Shown here piece by piece: positions 30,538-41,277 of a stretch of DNA of 64,000 nucleotides (position 1 is the first letter of the stretch; every line of letters starts with the position of its first letter). Both the position numbers and the translations under genes were made by a program. Below the pieces are notes generated by a model. It was not told the origin of the DNA and did no database searches. It worked only from the letters and a program-made list of their open reading frames with translations. Source of the stretch: Tritrichomonas musculus (Eukaryota; Parabasalia; Tritrichomonadida; Tritrichomonadidae); assembly GCA_039105265.1 (NCBI GenBank), contig JAPFFF010000004.1:682001-746000 (forward strand), read 5' to 3'.

Positions 30538-33500
30538 CTAAATACCAAGACCATCATAGAAGGATTTGTTAATTTCGTTAGTATTTTTAATATCCTGTTT
30601 TTGTTTAATCCGACCAAATAAGATATTGTAAGGTTGTTTGTAAATAATTGAGTTTATTTCTTTCAAAATATTATCAATATCTATTTTCAATGTTTCAATA
30701 TTTACAAAAAGATTATTGTACAAGTTATTATCATATTCGAATATTCGTTCGATTTCTTCTTTCTTTTTTAATCGAATTGTATTTACATTTGAATCTTCAT
30801 CAAAATTTGATTCTAGATTTATTTTGTTGCTTCCTTCTTGATCATTCATTTCCTTAATAATGCTTTCAATTTGTTCCTTAAAATGTGTGTCCAAATATCT
30901 TTTATTATACTGGCTAACAATATTGTTTTCTTCCTCTAGTTTTTCAATCAATGATTCTTTTTCTTGATTGTTTTTATTTGAAATAATGTCATTTTCTTCT
31001 GATTTGCATTCTTCATTGTGCAAAATTGAAATTACTTTCTTTTTATCTGAACTTTGTTCAATTAACTTCCATTCAGATGATTCTTCATTTTCAACATTGA
31101 ACAAAGGGAAATTCAAAAAGAAATCATTGATGTTTGAAATCTTTTCATTCTCGCTTCTAAAATGAAACGAATAAGAAATGCAATTTTGATTGAGCAACAA
31201 TCTAATCAATGGATTGAAAATAGCTTTAAACAAGTATTCTTTTGCTATTTCAATATCGAGAGGTGTTGGTTCATTATTCAAATATAATTGAACAAGTTTC
31301 AAATTTGTGAAACAAATCAGAAATGTTTTCGACAAGTTTAGTCGTTCATCATCATTAATTATCTGATCTCTGAACATATAAACTGAATTTTCATATTGTG
31401 ATGCTAATCTATATTGATTGAAAGCTTCTTCAATATTTTCTTCTTTTTCATAAAAATGTCCCAAATTGAAATGAGCGAGTGCAAAATGTTTTTCACAACT
31501 TCTTTCATACATATGTTTTGCATCATATTTTGAATTCAAATAAAATTCAAATAAAAGACCAAGATTATTCTGGCCAAATGGATATTCATCGAAAGCAGCC
31601 TCTTTTAAATATTTTTCTGCCAATTTGACATCTTGATATTCAGTGATATAAATCAATCCAAGATCATTAATAGAACGATTATAATTTAAATTTTTCATGT
31701 TTATTTCAATAGCGAATGATGAATAATTTGCCTTATCCAAAACAACTGTTCTATCATTAAAATAATGAATGGATGCACTTTTTGTGTAGTATTCAATTGC
31801 TTTAGAAATATCTTTTTCAACACCTTTTCCATTTTCATATATGAAACCTAAATAAAAAAGTGCTGATGGATTGTTGTACTTCACACTCAAATCGAAATAT
31901 TCTCTCGCTTTTAGGTAATTTTGATTTGATAGTTCTCCTTGATGATAATAAATCAACCCTAAATAATAAAGAGAATAAGAATGCTTTAGATAAGACGCTT
32001 TTTGAAGATATCCCAAAGATTTTGTCAAATCTTTTTCAACAAATTTCCCTTCATAATAAATAGTGCCTAGAATATAAAGTGCATAAACGTTATCAAGTTT
32101 TGCTGCTGCTTCAAAATATTCAATTCCTTTGGATAAATCTTTTTCTACTTCTTTCCCTTCAAAATAAATGGCTCCTAAATTGACAAGTGCTTGTGAATTA
32201 TTTTTCTTTGCACACAATTCATAATAATATTTGGCTCTCAGAAAATCACGAGGTGTTCCAATTCCATTATAATAAATATTAGCGAGATTAATAAGAGCTG
32301 TTTCATCATTGAATTTAGCTGCTTGTTCAAAATATTCTTTAGCTTTAGAATAATTCTTTTCAACACCTTTCCCTTGAATATAAAAATCACCAATATTAAT
32401 AATTGCATTCACATTGTTATGTTTTGCAGCAATTTCATACAATTCTTTTGCTTTAATATAATCTTGTTTGACACCTTTTCCTTCTGAATATAAAAGTCCT
32501 AAGAAATAATAACCTTCAGGATTGTTCATTTCAATTGCTTTTTCATAATATTTTTTAGATTTCGCATAATTCGGTTCTCCTGCACCTTTACCGAAATAAA
32601 TGTTTCCTAGGAAGATGTAAGCATTTGAAATATTTAACTTGGCAGCATGTTCAGCATATTTTATTGATTTCTTATAATCATGCTCTGGAAATTTGTCATC
32701 AAAATAAAGAACTGCCAGATTCATAATTGCCCTTGGATTATTTTGTTTAGCTGATTGTTCAAGAAAGTATTTCGCTTTTGAATAATCTTTTTCAATTTCT
32801 TTCCCTTCATAATAAATGAATCCCAAATTAAACAATGCATTTGAATCATTATGTTCTGCAGCTAATTCAAGATATTCTATTGCTTTCTTTGTATCTTGAT
32901 TAACTCCTTTTCCATAATAATAAATCATTCCCAGATTGTTTAAAGCATCAGAATTGCCTTGAATTGCTGATAATTCATAATATTTTTTGGCCATTATGTA
33001 ATCTGGGTCTCCAATTAATCCTTCATCATAAAACTGTCCAAGTGAACATTGTGCTTTATGATTGTTTGCTTCTGCTGCTTTTTCAAAATATTGTTTGGCT
33101 CTTAGATAATCTTTTCCTGCACCAATTCCTTTATAATATGCTAATCCGATTATATAATAGGCGTCTGAATTACCCAATTTCGCTGATCTTTCATAACATT
33201 CAAGCATCTTTTGATAATCTTTATGAACACCAAGTCCTTCTCTATATAAATTTCCAAGATTTAAAAGAGCTCGAGAATTATTCATTGATGCTGCTAGTTC
33301 ATAATATTCTCTTGCTTTTGAATAATTTCTGAGAACGCCTTGGCCAAAATGATAAATAGTTCCTAAGATAAAAACGCCATCAGGATCTTTTAATTCAGCT
33401 GCTCTTTCAAAACACTTTTTGGCCATTGAATAATTTATGGAAACACCTTGTCCATTACTATACATTGTTCCAAGACAAATGCATGCTTCTGACATATTTT

Positions 33501-35457
33501 CTTGCATTGCTAATTCAAACAAATTCTTTGCTCTTTCAAAATTTTTCTTATAATAATTTCCTCGATAACAGAAAAGGCCTACTTGGAAAAGTGCTTTTCC
33601 ATTTCTTTGTTTCATTGCTTGAATAAAGTAATCTTCTGCTTTTTCAAAAGATTTTTCAACACAGTTTCCTTTCAAGTACATAATACCAATGTAATAAAGA
33701 GCATCCGAATTATTTAGTTCTTTTGACAAAGCAAAATATTGTCTCGATTTCGTGAAATTTTCTTCAATTCTGTCTCCTTCCAGAAAGGCGGCTCCGAGGC
33801 AGCAAAGAATTTTTGAGTAATCATTTTGCATCATTGCTTCACAGAATAAAGAGACATAATTCATATATGCATGATACATGTCATCATTAAGAGAATTCAA
33901 AAGAATACTCTCTGCGAAATATTGAATAAAAACATTTCTTTCAATTTGAATGATGCTTTGTTTTACTAAATTTTGTTCAAGGAAATTGAAAGAATTCACT
34001 TCTAGTAAAACTTCTTTTATTTCTTCTTTTGTTGGCCTTTCACTTGGATCATATCTAATGCATGCTTTGTACAGTTCTTGTAGTTCTTTCGGACCATTTT
34101 CCATCTCTTTGAATGATTTTTCATTGAAATCGGGCTCATATTCATATCTATGCTTTCCCTCGTAAATAAAATAGACAATCATGCCAAAAGAATAAATATC
34201 AGTAGGGAAAGAAATGCTTGTTCCATTCATTTGCTCAGGTGAAACATACTTTGGGGATCCAAATGAATATGTGTATTCACAATCGTCGTCGATTTGACGA
34301 ATTGTTTCAAAGTCCCATAAAAAGACGTTAAAATCATGATCAATTAGAATATTAGATGGCTTCAAATCTCTATGAATCATGTTATTAGAATGAAGATAAT
34401 CAATTCCTTGGAAAATTCGATTGATCATTGTTAATTTAGTAAAATCATCGATTTTTTCTTTATGATTTAAAATGAATGATTCCAAGTTATCGTTGCTCAT
34501 GAACTGGTAAATTGCACCAATTATTTTATTAGTTGGATATTGCCTAATGAATCCATAAAATTTGGTGAAGTACCCATTCTTATTGCGCTCATCAAAATCA
34601 ATTTCATGGTCAATAAAATTGCCGTCTGAGAAACGAGAATCGAACATTTTCATTGCACAAAGAAAAAGTGTCTTTTTGTGAATGACCAAATGAATAGATT
34701 TATTTAAAGGACGCAATTTAATGAATTCGCTTTCTTGAAAATTATAAATTTGTGGTTCATCACTTTTTTCTTGATGTTGAACGTTTATTTTTTCTTTAAT
34801 TGAATTTGAAATTTGCGGAAATTTATATTTTAGCTCTTTTTCATTCTGTATTTGAAAGAGATCAGTAAGATCAGCTTTTATTGATTGCTCACACGATACT
34901 GTTCCAGGATTAAACGAAAAAAATGAATCGTTTTTGAAAAAATGTGATGGATAATAATATCTTCGTATTATATATGACACAATGGCTCGAAATGTCTTTC
35001 TAACAAATGAATTTTTAACTAAATGTCTTTTGCAATAATTTATAAAGGATTCGATTTCTACCTTTTGATTATCATCTAATTGATTATGGGTAACATTAAT
35101 AGCAATTGCATTTGTTTTTTGAAAAAGTTCAGGAATAAGTATATTTGGAATTGATTCGATTATGATGCATTCTTCTTCAACACACGCAATTAAGTCTTTG
35201 TATTGATTGTCTAGATCTTCTTTACTTTTGGCAACATCATAAGTAATAAATTTGTATCCTTTTAAATAATTAAATAAAAATGTTTTGATTAAATCTTCTT
35301 CTATTTGATCATTAATCAAATTCATGAAATTAAGAGATTTAAAATTAAATTTTGAATAAATATGGCGAATTTCTTCACTCTGGATACCAAACATGATTGA
35401 TTCCTGTGTTATATCTTTAAATGCAATATTTTGTGATTTTTTAAAAAACGATAGCAT
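30538..35457 (-). CDS. Protein kinase-Sel1 repeat fusion protein
   Basis: 1639 aa from the ATG at 35457 (MLSFFKKSQN); the frame is open 13 codons further but without ATG. Residues 1-240 are an unrecognised helical domain. The kinase domain spans about 245-490: LFLCAMKMF (candidate VAIK lysine), IHRDLKPSNILI (about 358), LWDFETI in place of DFG (about 382), FGSPKYVSPEQ and DIYSFGMIVYF. The glycine loop is not clear and the DFG glycine is Glu, so activity is uncertain though HRD and both metal-side aspartates remain. Roughly 20 Sel1 (TPR-like) repeats follow (about 540-1400: 'GxxYxxGxGVxxDxxKAxxYxExAAxxNNxxA'), a superhelical protein-binding platform. The tail is Glu/Lys-rich coiled coil. This kinase plus Sel1 layout is a large expanded family in Tritrichomonas. 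Confidence 0.85.
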   Translation of the reverse strand: MLSFFKKSQNIAFKDITQESIMFGIQSEEIRHIYSKFNFKSLNFMNLINDQIEEDLIKTFLFNYLKGYKFITYDVAKSKEDLDNQYKDLIACVEEECIIIESIPNILIPELFQKTNAIAINVTHNQLDDNQKVEIESFINYCKRHLVKNSFVRKTFRAIVSYIIRRYYYPSHFFKNDSFFSFNPGTVSCEQSIKADLTDLFQIQNEKELKYKFPQISNSIKEKINVQHQEKSDEPQIYNFQESEFIKLRPLNKSIHLVIHKKTLFLCAMKMFDSRFSDGNFIDHEIDFDERNKNGYFTKFYGFIRQYPTNKIIGAIYQFMSNDNLESFILNHKEKIDDFTKLTMINRIFQGIDYLHSNNMIHRDLKPSNILIDHDFNVFLWDFETIRQIDDDCEYTYSFGSPKYVSPEQMNGTSISFPTDIYSFGMIVYFIYEGKHRYEYEPDFNEKSFKEMENGPKELQELYKACIRYDPSERPTKEEIKEVLLEVNSFNFLEQNLVKQSIIQIERNVFIQYFAESILLNSLNDDMYHAYMNYVSLFCEAMMQNDYSKILCCLGAAFLEGDRIEENFTKSRQYFALSKELNNSDALYYIGIMYLKGNCVEKSFEKAEDYFIQAMKQRNGKALFQVGLFCYRGNYYKKNFERAKNLFELAMQENMSEACICLGTMYSNGQGVSINYSMAKKCFERAAELKDPDGVFILGTIYHFGQGVLRNYSKAREYYELAASMNNSRALLNLGNLYREGLGVHKDYQKMLECYERSAKLGNSDAYYIIGLAYYKGIGAGKDYLRAKQYFEKAAEANNHKAQCSLGQFYDEGLIGDPDYIMAKKYYELSAIQGNSDALNNLGMIYYYGKGVNQDTKKAIEYLELAAEHNDSNALFNLGFIYYEGKEIEKDYSKAKYFLEQSAKQNNPRAIMNLAVLYFDDKFPEHDYKKSIKYAEHAAKLNISNAYIFLGNIYFGKGAGEPNYAKSKKYYEKAIEMNNPEGYYFLGLLYSEGKGVKQDYIKAKELYEIAAKHNNVNAIINIGDFYIQGKGVEKNYSKAKEYFEQAAKFNDETALINLANIYYNGIGTPRDFLRAKYYYELCAKKNNSQALVNLGAIYFEGKEVEKDLSKGIEYFEAAAKLDNVYALYILGTIYYEGKFVEKDLTKSLGYLQKASYLKHSYSLYYLGLIYYHQGELSNQNYLKAREYFDLSVKYNNPSALFYLGFIYENGKGVEKDISKAIEYYTKSASIHYFNDRTVVLDKANYSSFAIEINMKNLNYNRSINDLGLIYITEYQDVKLAEKYLKEAAFDEYPFGQNNLGLLFEFYLNSKYDAKHMYERSCEKHFALAHFNLGHFYEKEENIEEAFNQYRLASQYENSVYMFRDQIINDDERLNLSKTFLICFTNLKLVQLYLNNEPTPLDIEIAKEYLFKAIFNPLIRLLLNQNCISYSFHFRSENEKISNINDFFLNFPLFNVENEESSEWKLIEQSSDKKKVISILHNEECKSEENDIISNKNNQEKESLIEKLEEENNIVSQYNKRYLDTHFKEQIESIIKEMNDQEGSNKINLESNFDEDSNVNTIRLKKKEEIERIFEYDNNLYNNLFVNIETLKIDIDNILKEINSIIYKQPYNILFGRIKQKQDIKNTNEINKSFYDGLGI

Positions 35458-35718
35458 CTTATTAGTAAAGATAAATTCTATATTTAAAATTTTCAATTGA
35501 ATACCTTTTAGAAAAAGTTAAAAAAACTTTTTTATTTTATGATAAATTTATCTCAATATCTGTAAAATTAAAAAAATAAAAAAAGCATAAAATAAATTTA
35601 TTTTTGTATGTTGTTACTTACAATTAAAGTTTTCTTCGAAATAAATAAAAATCATGATTCCATATCAAAAAAAAAAACAAAAGTAAAATAAGATCAAATA
35701 CTTTTTTTAAAATATAAA

Positions 35719-37249
35719 TCATATTAAATTAAAGATTGAAATTTTTTTGATTTGAACTTTTGAATCAACCCCAAGATATAATTTAATAATTTTTATCTTG
35801 AGTGGAGAAGGATTTGAAATAGTTGTCAACGATGTGCAACCCTTGAAAGCAGCAGGACCAAAAGCAACATTTTGAGCTAAGACAGACACGTGCTCCAATG
35901 AAGAACAATCAGCAAAAGCCAAAACGTCGATTGCAGTTACCGATGAAGGAATCGAAATCTCCTTGAGTGCTGTGCACTTACTGAAGGCCTCGTTAGAGAT
36001 TGATTTCACAGAGGATGGGATTGAAACCTGATTTACAGAAGTGCAGCCGAAGAAAGCGCTGTCAGTAATTTTTGTGATTGAAGAAGGAATGACTAATTGA
36101 GACAAAGTTGTGCAGCCTCGAAAAGAGCCTTCATCAAGTTGTGTCACTGAAGAAGGAATTGTCAGCTCTTTCAGAGATGAGCATTTATCAAATGAATGCT
36201 TTCCGATTTTCGTCACCGAAGTCGGAATTGCCACTTGTGAAAGAGAAGTGCAGCCACTGAAGACATCCGTTGAAATGCTGGTGATTGATGAAGGAATTTC
36301 GATTCCAGTCAATCCCGAGCAATCATGAAAGGCAGCATCATCAATCATTGTAACCGAATCAGGAATCTTGACGTCATTCAATGCTGCACACTTTTTGAAT
36401 GCTTCCTTTTCATTTGTCGTTATTGATGTTGGAATTGTCACAGTTGCAAGCGATGTGCAACCGCTGAACAAACTCGCCGATATCTTTGCGATCGACGAAG
36501 GAATTTCAATTTTGGTTAATGATGAGCATTCTTTAAATGCTCCTTCTTGCAAAATCAACAACAGAAGTCGGTATCGCAATCGTTGTCAGCGACAGGCAGC
36601 CACGAAAACAATTGACGCCAATCGATGTGACAGACTCAGGAATTGTTACTTGCGCCAAATTTTTACAATCACCAAAAGCATAGCTTTCAAGAGATGCCAC
36701 CTTTGAAGGCACGTTAACTTGCGTTAATCCGGAGCTTTCAAATGCATGCTCTTTGATAGTCGTGACGGTTTCCGGTATCGTTATTTCTTTGAGTGATTGG
36801 CAATCGCCGAATGTCAATTTTGGAATTTCAGTGATTGTTGATGGAAGCTTCACTTTTTCTAACGATCGTGATACATTGAATATTGAATCACCAAGAGACG
36901 TGACCGAGTCAGGTATCTCTATCTCCTTCAGCGACATGCAGCCACTGAATGCTTTTGGTCCAATTGAAGTCAACGTTTTTGGAAGCTGTACTTCGACAAG
37001 TGATGAACAGCCGAAAAAGATGCTCTCTGATATCGAGGTAACTGAATCCGGTATCGCTATTTTCGTGAGTGAAGTGCACTCGCTAAACGCATGGCCGCCG
37101 ATAGAGGTGATTGAAGAAGGGAGCTCAAATAAGACTTGTGTGAGAGATGAGCATTTGTCAAAGGCATGTGGGCCAATTCGAGTAGCTGAGGCTGGAATCA
37201 TGACTTGGGCTAGTGAGGTGCAGGTAAAGAAGGAATAGTCTGAAATAGT
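35719..37249 (-). pseudogene. BspA-like leucine-rich-repeat gene, truncated and frameshifted
   Basis: Two overlapping minus-strand frames (37249-36533 and 36579-35719) contain about 20 BspA/TpLRR-type repeats of the form IPSSVTSIGxxAFxxCSSL. The frames meet inside one repeat near 36545-36580: IAIPTSVVDFA in one frame is continued by EGAFKECSSL in the other, one base out of step. The upstream end begins in mid-repeat (YSFFTCTSLAQVMIPAS) right after a stop, so the 5' end is missing too; the first ATG is at 37201. There is no transmembrane tail. BspA-like proteins are the biggest candidate surface-adhesin family of trichomonads. One sequencing error could explain the shift but not the missing start. 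Confidence 0.75.
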
Positions 37250-37261
37250 TCATTTATTTTT

Positions 37262-38230
37262 TTATATTAATAAACAACAATTACAATTATAAGTATAATT
37301 TCCATTATCATTTGTAACATATCTAGTATTATTATTGTTACGATTATCAATAATATTGATATGTCTGGTATTATTGTTGTTTCTGTAATCGATGTTTTGA
37401 ACATGATTATCATTATTTTGAGTATTTTCGATTGAGCAAATTCTCTTTTCTTGCTCTTTCTTTTCAATTACTAAATCATCTGAAGAACTAACGCTTCTAT
37501 CATATGATCTGTCAATTTCTCTTTTACAATCTTTTCTAAAAGCAACAAAGAAACCAGAAATGCTATTTGTTGGGATATCAATGATATGTTTTCCATTGTC
37601 AGTCAAATGAGATTCTAAAGAAACTCTTACAAATGCATATCCATCTTCACAAATCAATTTTCTTTTATCTACTTGAACCGATTCTTCTATTTCTAGCAAA
37701 TGATGATCTTTTCCAACTCCATATGTTACCTTGTATTGATTAATAAAACAAGCAAGCATGTAATCATCTGGATTGAAATTCTTTTCTATGCTGCCAAAAC
37801 TTATTCTTCCTGAACCATGAATTTTGTTTGAATCAAAGATAGCGCATAAAACATTTCGATTATCACCATTGTAAATAAAGACACTCCCTAAAACATCTCC
37901 ATCACCATAATTTTTTCCATGATCTTGAATAAGAGATTTGCCTTTCAAGCTATATGTGTTTGAAACATGTTCCGACTCAATTTATGAATAATACTCGTTT
38001 AAATGATGGTCTTCTTTCGGAAATTTAGTTGATGCATAAGTTAAGGCAGTTTTGACATAAGTTGCGTTATTAAATCGCATTTGATAATTTTTATAAGTTT
38101 TTACATTTGTACTTAAGTAAATATTTGGATCTTTATCACCTACTTGCGCTAGTACAACAACTTTAATTGTTGAATAGCTGGATTCATTGTGATTGGATGT
38201 TGAATAGTTGAAAAAAGATTTGGAAAAAGT
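37262..38230 (-). pseudogene. Unrecognised gene with C-terminal CaaX box, one internal stop, no proper start
   Basis: The frame is open from 37981 to 37262 (about 239 codons) but has no ATG until well inside (MLACFINQY). The same frame continues upstream past a single TAA at 37982-37984 to a stop at 38231-38233. It includes ATG at 38080 (MRFNNATYVKTALTYAS) and SSYSTIKVVVLAQVGDKDPN. The protein has many beta-type segments. Its end is Asn-rich with repeats DYRNNNNTRHI / DNRNNNNTRYV, then CNCCLLI. The last four residues CLLI form a CaaX box of the geranylgeranyl type with a neighbouring cysteine for palmitoylation. No family was recognised. Confidence 0.55.
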
Positions 38231-38817
38231 TTAGGAGAAAAGTGAGGTAAAGAGTGTGATCAAGTGTAGTGGTTCTAAAAAAGGAATAATAAATGTGCTA
38301 ACAATGCGGTAAATTATAGTTGAAATATTGATACTGGAGACTGATTAGAAAAGTGAGGTTGACCAATGATGGAATTTGAAAATTTGGAAGAAGTGAAAAT
38401 GATTAAAAATACATAGACATTGAAAGGAAAATAACATGATTAAGAAGGTTAGGTAGAGTAAAATCAACATGGTAGACAAAAAATTGAAGAAATGGTAGAG
38501 TTGAAAAGAAAAAGTGATAACATGGTAGTATTTGTGGGTAAATATACTGGAAAATGCTGAAATTGAAATTCATCATGGAAATTAAGATAAGACCATTAGG
38601 CCGTTATATTTGTTTGGAGGGTAAGACAGTAAAAATTGAAAAGGGATTTGAGCGTATATAAGGTTTTTAAGGGTTATAAAAAGGTAAGATGTTGGTTTTG
38701 CGGATAAAGTTGAAAACAAGAAAAAGTTTGAGTAAAATTGATAAAAAAAAACAGATTTGAGATCAACCTCTGGTGAATAACATGGAAAAGAGGTCGTGAC
38801 GGCCCCGACTGTCCTAG
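38231..38817. other. Noncoding, strongly purine-skewed stretch
   Basis: The plus strand is rich in A and G and very poor in C for about 590 bp up to the tRNA gene. A short motif AACATGG (or AACATGA) recurs at about 38432, 38468, 38520 and 38779. No supported open frame. Confidence 0.6.
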
Positions 38818-38825
38818 AAAAAAAA
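38818..38825 (-). terminator. Pol III terminator of tRNA-Phe
   Basis: Eight T residues on the minus strand begin three bases after the tRNA 3' end. Confidence 0.85.
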
Positions 38826-38828
38826 TTT

Positions 38829-38900
38829 GGGACTTCGCGGACTCGAACCACGTACCTTACGATCTTCAGTCGTACGCTCTCCCAGGTGAGCTAAAGTCCC
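38829..38900 (-). tRNA. tRNA-Phe (anticodon GAA)
   Basis: A complete 72-nt cloverleaf. Acceptor stem GGGACTT/AAGTCCC, D stem GCTC/GAGC, anticodon stem TACGA/TCGTA with loop CTGAAGA (GAA at 34-36), and T stem CGTGG/CCGCG with loop TTCGAGT. The internal promoter boxes (TAGCTCACCTGG and GGTTCGAGTCC) are present. There is no intron and CCA is not encoded. Confidence 0.97.
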
Positions 38901-39001
38901 GCTGAAAACATAATTATGATTGTTATATAAGTAAATAAATAATCAATTTATGACCTTTAATTGAATTCACATTTTTTACAATTCTCAATTATTATAATAA
39001 A

Positions 39002-39379
39002 ATGACTACAAAATGGATGGAAGAAGTTCAACAAGAAAATGCAAATATTGAAAAGTTTTTACGTGGTATGAGTGAATATCCATCTCCAATTCCTGATACA
39101 GTAATTATGCATGTTCTAGCTGAAGCTGGTCTTCAAACTTCTGATCCTCGAGTTCATCGAACATTAAACGTTGCAATTCAAAAATTCATAACTGAAGTTC
39201 TCGCTGATTGCGCCACTGCTGCAAAACAAAGAAATAAAGCATCACAGCAATCGTCTTCCAGTAAAAAAAGTTTGGATCTTCAAGTTTCTGACCTTAAATG
39301 CGTCTTAGAAAGGAGAGATATACATGTTTATCGACCAGAGTTTATAGTATCAATACCACAAAATGGACATGAAGAATAA
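39002..39379 (+). CDS. TAF10: TAF10, TFIID/SAGA subunit
   Basis: 125 aa. The histone-fold core FLRGMSEYPSPIPDTVIMHV, AEAGLQTSDPRVHRTLNVAI, QKFITEVLADCATAAKQR, then a Ser/Gln linker and LQVSDLKCVLERRDIHVYRP, matches the TAF10 signature (IPDAV...AGFEASDPRI...AAQKFISDI...LTMEDL...L..YGINVKKP) throughout its length. TAF10 is a shared subunit of TFIID and SAGA and pairs with TAF3/TAF8 or SPT7. The short N-terminus is normal for protists. This is useful because few canonical TAFs are easy to find in trichomonads, whose core promoters are read by the special initiator-binding protein IBP39. Confidence 0.92.
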   Translation: MTTKWMEEVQQENANIEKFLRGMSEYPSPIPDTVIMHVLAEAGLQTSDPRVHRTLNVAIQKFITEVLADCATAAKQRNKASQQSSSSKKSLDLQVSDLKCVLERRDIHVYRPEFIVSIPQNGHEE

Positions 39380-39723
39380 TTTTTTTTTTTTTTCAATTTT
39401 AAAAACGTTTTTATATAAAGTTGTTCTTACAGTTAATCATTGTTCTTCTTCTTTCTCAGAAAAGCTAACGAAAAATTTTAAAATGATAATGATCTATCAC
39501 AGTTAGTTAACTATATTTTTTTAACGTTTTTTTTTTTTTTTTTTTTTTTGAAAAATGTAAATATTATGTTTAATTTATTTATTAAACTATACTTACTCGG
39601 TTAAATATTAATACAGAATGGACACAAATAAACTCGTAAGTTTTTTATCAATAGGCAAATTGAAATTTTTATGAACATATTTGGTCTTTGGTAATGAATT
39701 GATTTATTATTAAAAAGTTTGAA
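39380..39723. other. Spacer with long T run
   Basis: Contains a 23-T run at 39527-39549. ATGGACACAAATAAACTC followed by GTAAG at 39619-39641 superficially resembles an exon end, but no matching trichomonad 3' splice motif follows. Confidence 0.5.
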
Positions 39724-40437
39724 ATGAAGCTCTTTCGTCAAGCAATTAATAAAGTTAAACATTTCCCTGAATTTCATAATTTAGCCGACGCATTTGAACG
39801 ATGGAGACATAATGAACAGAACATTTTCATTGAACAAGGACAAGCATTTGCTGGTTTAAAGAAATACGCAGAAAAGCAACATGAAAGCCTACCAGCCGCA
39901 CTTGAAGAGATCTCTACCGTTGGAGGACGTCAATTAGGAGCTGAAAATGAAACATTAACTTCCTTGAGCTCTTTCCAAAATGATCTTCAGCCATTATTAC
40001 AACAAGAAAACGAAATTTCCAAATGGAGGGATGTTTGTCATCAAATGGAGAGCGATGCTAAGAAAAGCGAAGCAGCTGCTGAAAAATCTCGAATTTCATA
40101 TGAAAAAGCTAAAGTTTCTAATTCTAATGTGCCTAAAGCAGAAGCTGACTACAACGCAAAGAAACGAAAAGCAGATGATGATCGTAAAAATGCTGATTCA
40201 CAACGTGAAAAGCTAAATGAACAAGAAGCTCCATACAAAGTCAAATTCCTTGAGTCTTATGTTACTCCAGTTCAGGCAATGATTGACATAAGAATTAAAA
40301 GTGCAGAAGCCCTCAAAGCAGTTGCTCCTGATTACCTGACTGCTGCTGAAAAGCTCAAAGAATTTGAGACAAACAATCCAAGTTTGCAAAAGTTATTCGA
40401 TGATTTAGAAAAGTATAATCAAATAGCCGTTGAATAA
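39724..40437 (+). CDS. Coiled-coil protein, probable BAR-domain family
   Basis: 237 aa, almost wholly helical and rich in charged heptads. The N-terminus FRQAINKVKHFPEF is amphipathic. Three long helices (about 15-70, 85-165 and 170-235) with KSEAAAEKSRISYEKAKVSN, AEADYNAKKRKADDDR and YVTPVQAMIDIRIKSAEALKAV have the layout of a BAR dimer: middle helix charged, last helix closing. BAR proteins bend or sense membranes in endocytosis and trafficking. No SH3 or PX domain is present. This is a structural inference; a simple coiled-coil scaffold is the alternative. Confidence 0.55.
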   Translation: MKLFRQAINKVKHFPEFHNLADAFERWRHNEQNIFIEQGQAFAGLKKYAEKQHESLPAALEEISTVGGRQLGAENETLTSLSSFQNDLQPLLQQENEISKWRDVCHQMESDAKKSEAAAEKSRISYEKAKVSNSNVPKAEADYNAKKRKADDDRKNADSQREKLNEQEAPYKVKFLESYVTPVQAMIDIRIKSAEALKAVAPDYLTAAEKLKEFETNNPSLQKLFDDLEKYNQIAVE

Positions 40438-41277
40438 AAAAGAATTTATTATAATTTTAGATTTTTTTTAAAAGCTTAGCTATTAATTGCTTTATGATTG
40501 TAACTTTTGAACTTCATTTAAATCATTTTAAGGCACATTTATTCATACATTTTCTTTTTTGAGTGGTGGGAGCAGAAGAAAATCATAGAAATACTAAATA
40601 TTAAAATATATTCATCCTCTAATTAAATAACATATTTTTTATATAGTACGACTAAAGTATAATGTCCAAATTTCTCAAATGGTCCACTTTTTGAACTTTG
40701 TTCCTTTCAATTTCTCTCAAAATACATTTTGATCAGATACTCTCAAAAAGTTAATTAATTGAATTCATAAAAAAAAAAAAAAAGAAAAAAAAAAAAATTA
40801 TAAAAAATTAAAATTTTAATTAAATTTATAGGATATTACATGATTTGAAGGCCTGCTTTATCCATTAATTTTTAAAATACTAAAATAATAATTTTTTTTA
40901 AAGATAATTTTATTTTATTTCTAGGAAAAAATACGTTTTTCTGCTCTCGCCCGCCTTCTTTGACATAATATCTTTTTAATATCAGATTTCTAATTCTGTA
41001 ATAAATTTCATTCTAAATTATTTTTTCACATAGTTCTTTTACTGTATTACTAATTAAGTATTTATTTGCTATATAATAAAACTTGAAAAATGTTTAAATT
41101 ATTAATTTCATATATTATTTAAACAAAAATATTTATTTTAATCAAAATTCTTTTTTATTTTTAGTTTTTTCCCAAGATATTTATACATCATTTGTTTTAT
41201 TCTTTGAATTTTTTTTAAAACATTTCAATTTAAATTGAAAAAATAAAAATCAGTTTTGAATAAAAACCAAAATTTGA
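40438..41277. other. AT-rich spacer upstream of the giant gene
   Basis: No gene seen. An 18-bp perfect palindrome TTTCAATTTAAATTGAAA lies at 41223-41240, about 38 bp before the giant gene's ATG. A purine run and A-runs occur at 40770-40797. Confidence 0.6.

Noticed and set aside
38582-38851. 89-codon minus-strand frame ending beside the tRNA
   Set aside because: It overlaps the tRNA gene and its terminator and follows the pyrimidine bias of that strand.
39619-39723. Upstream exon ending in GTAAG before the BAR-like gene
   Set aside because: No matching 3' splice motif, and joining at the possible AG leads to an early stop.
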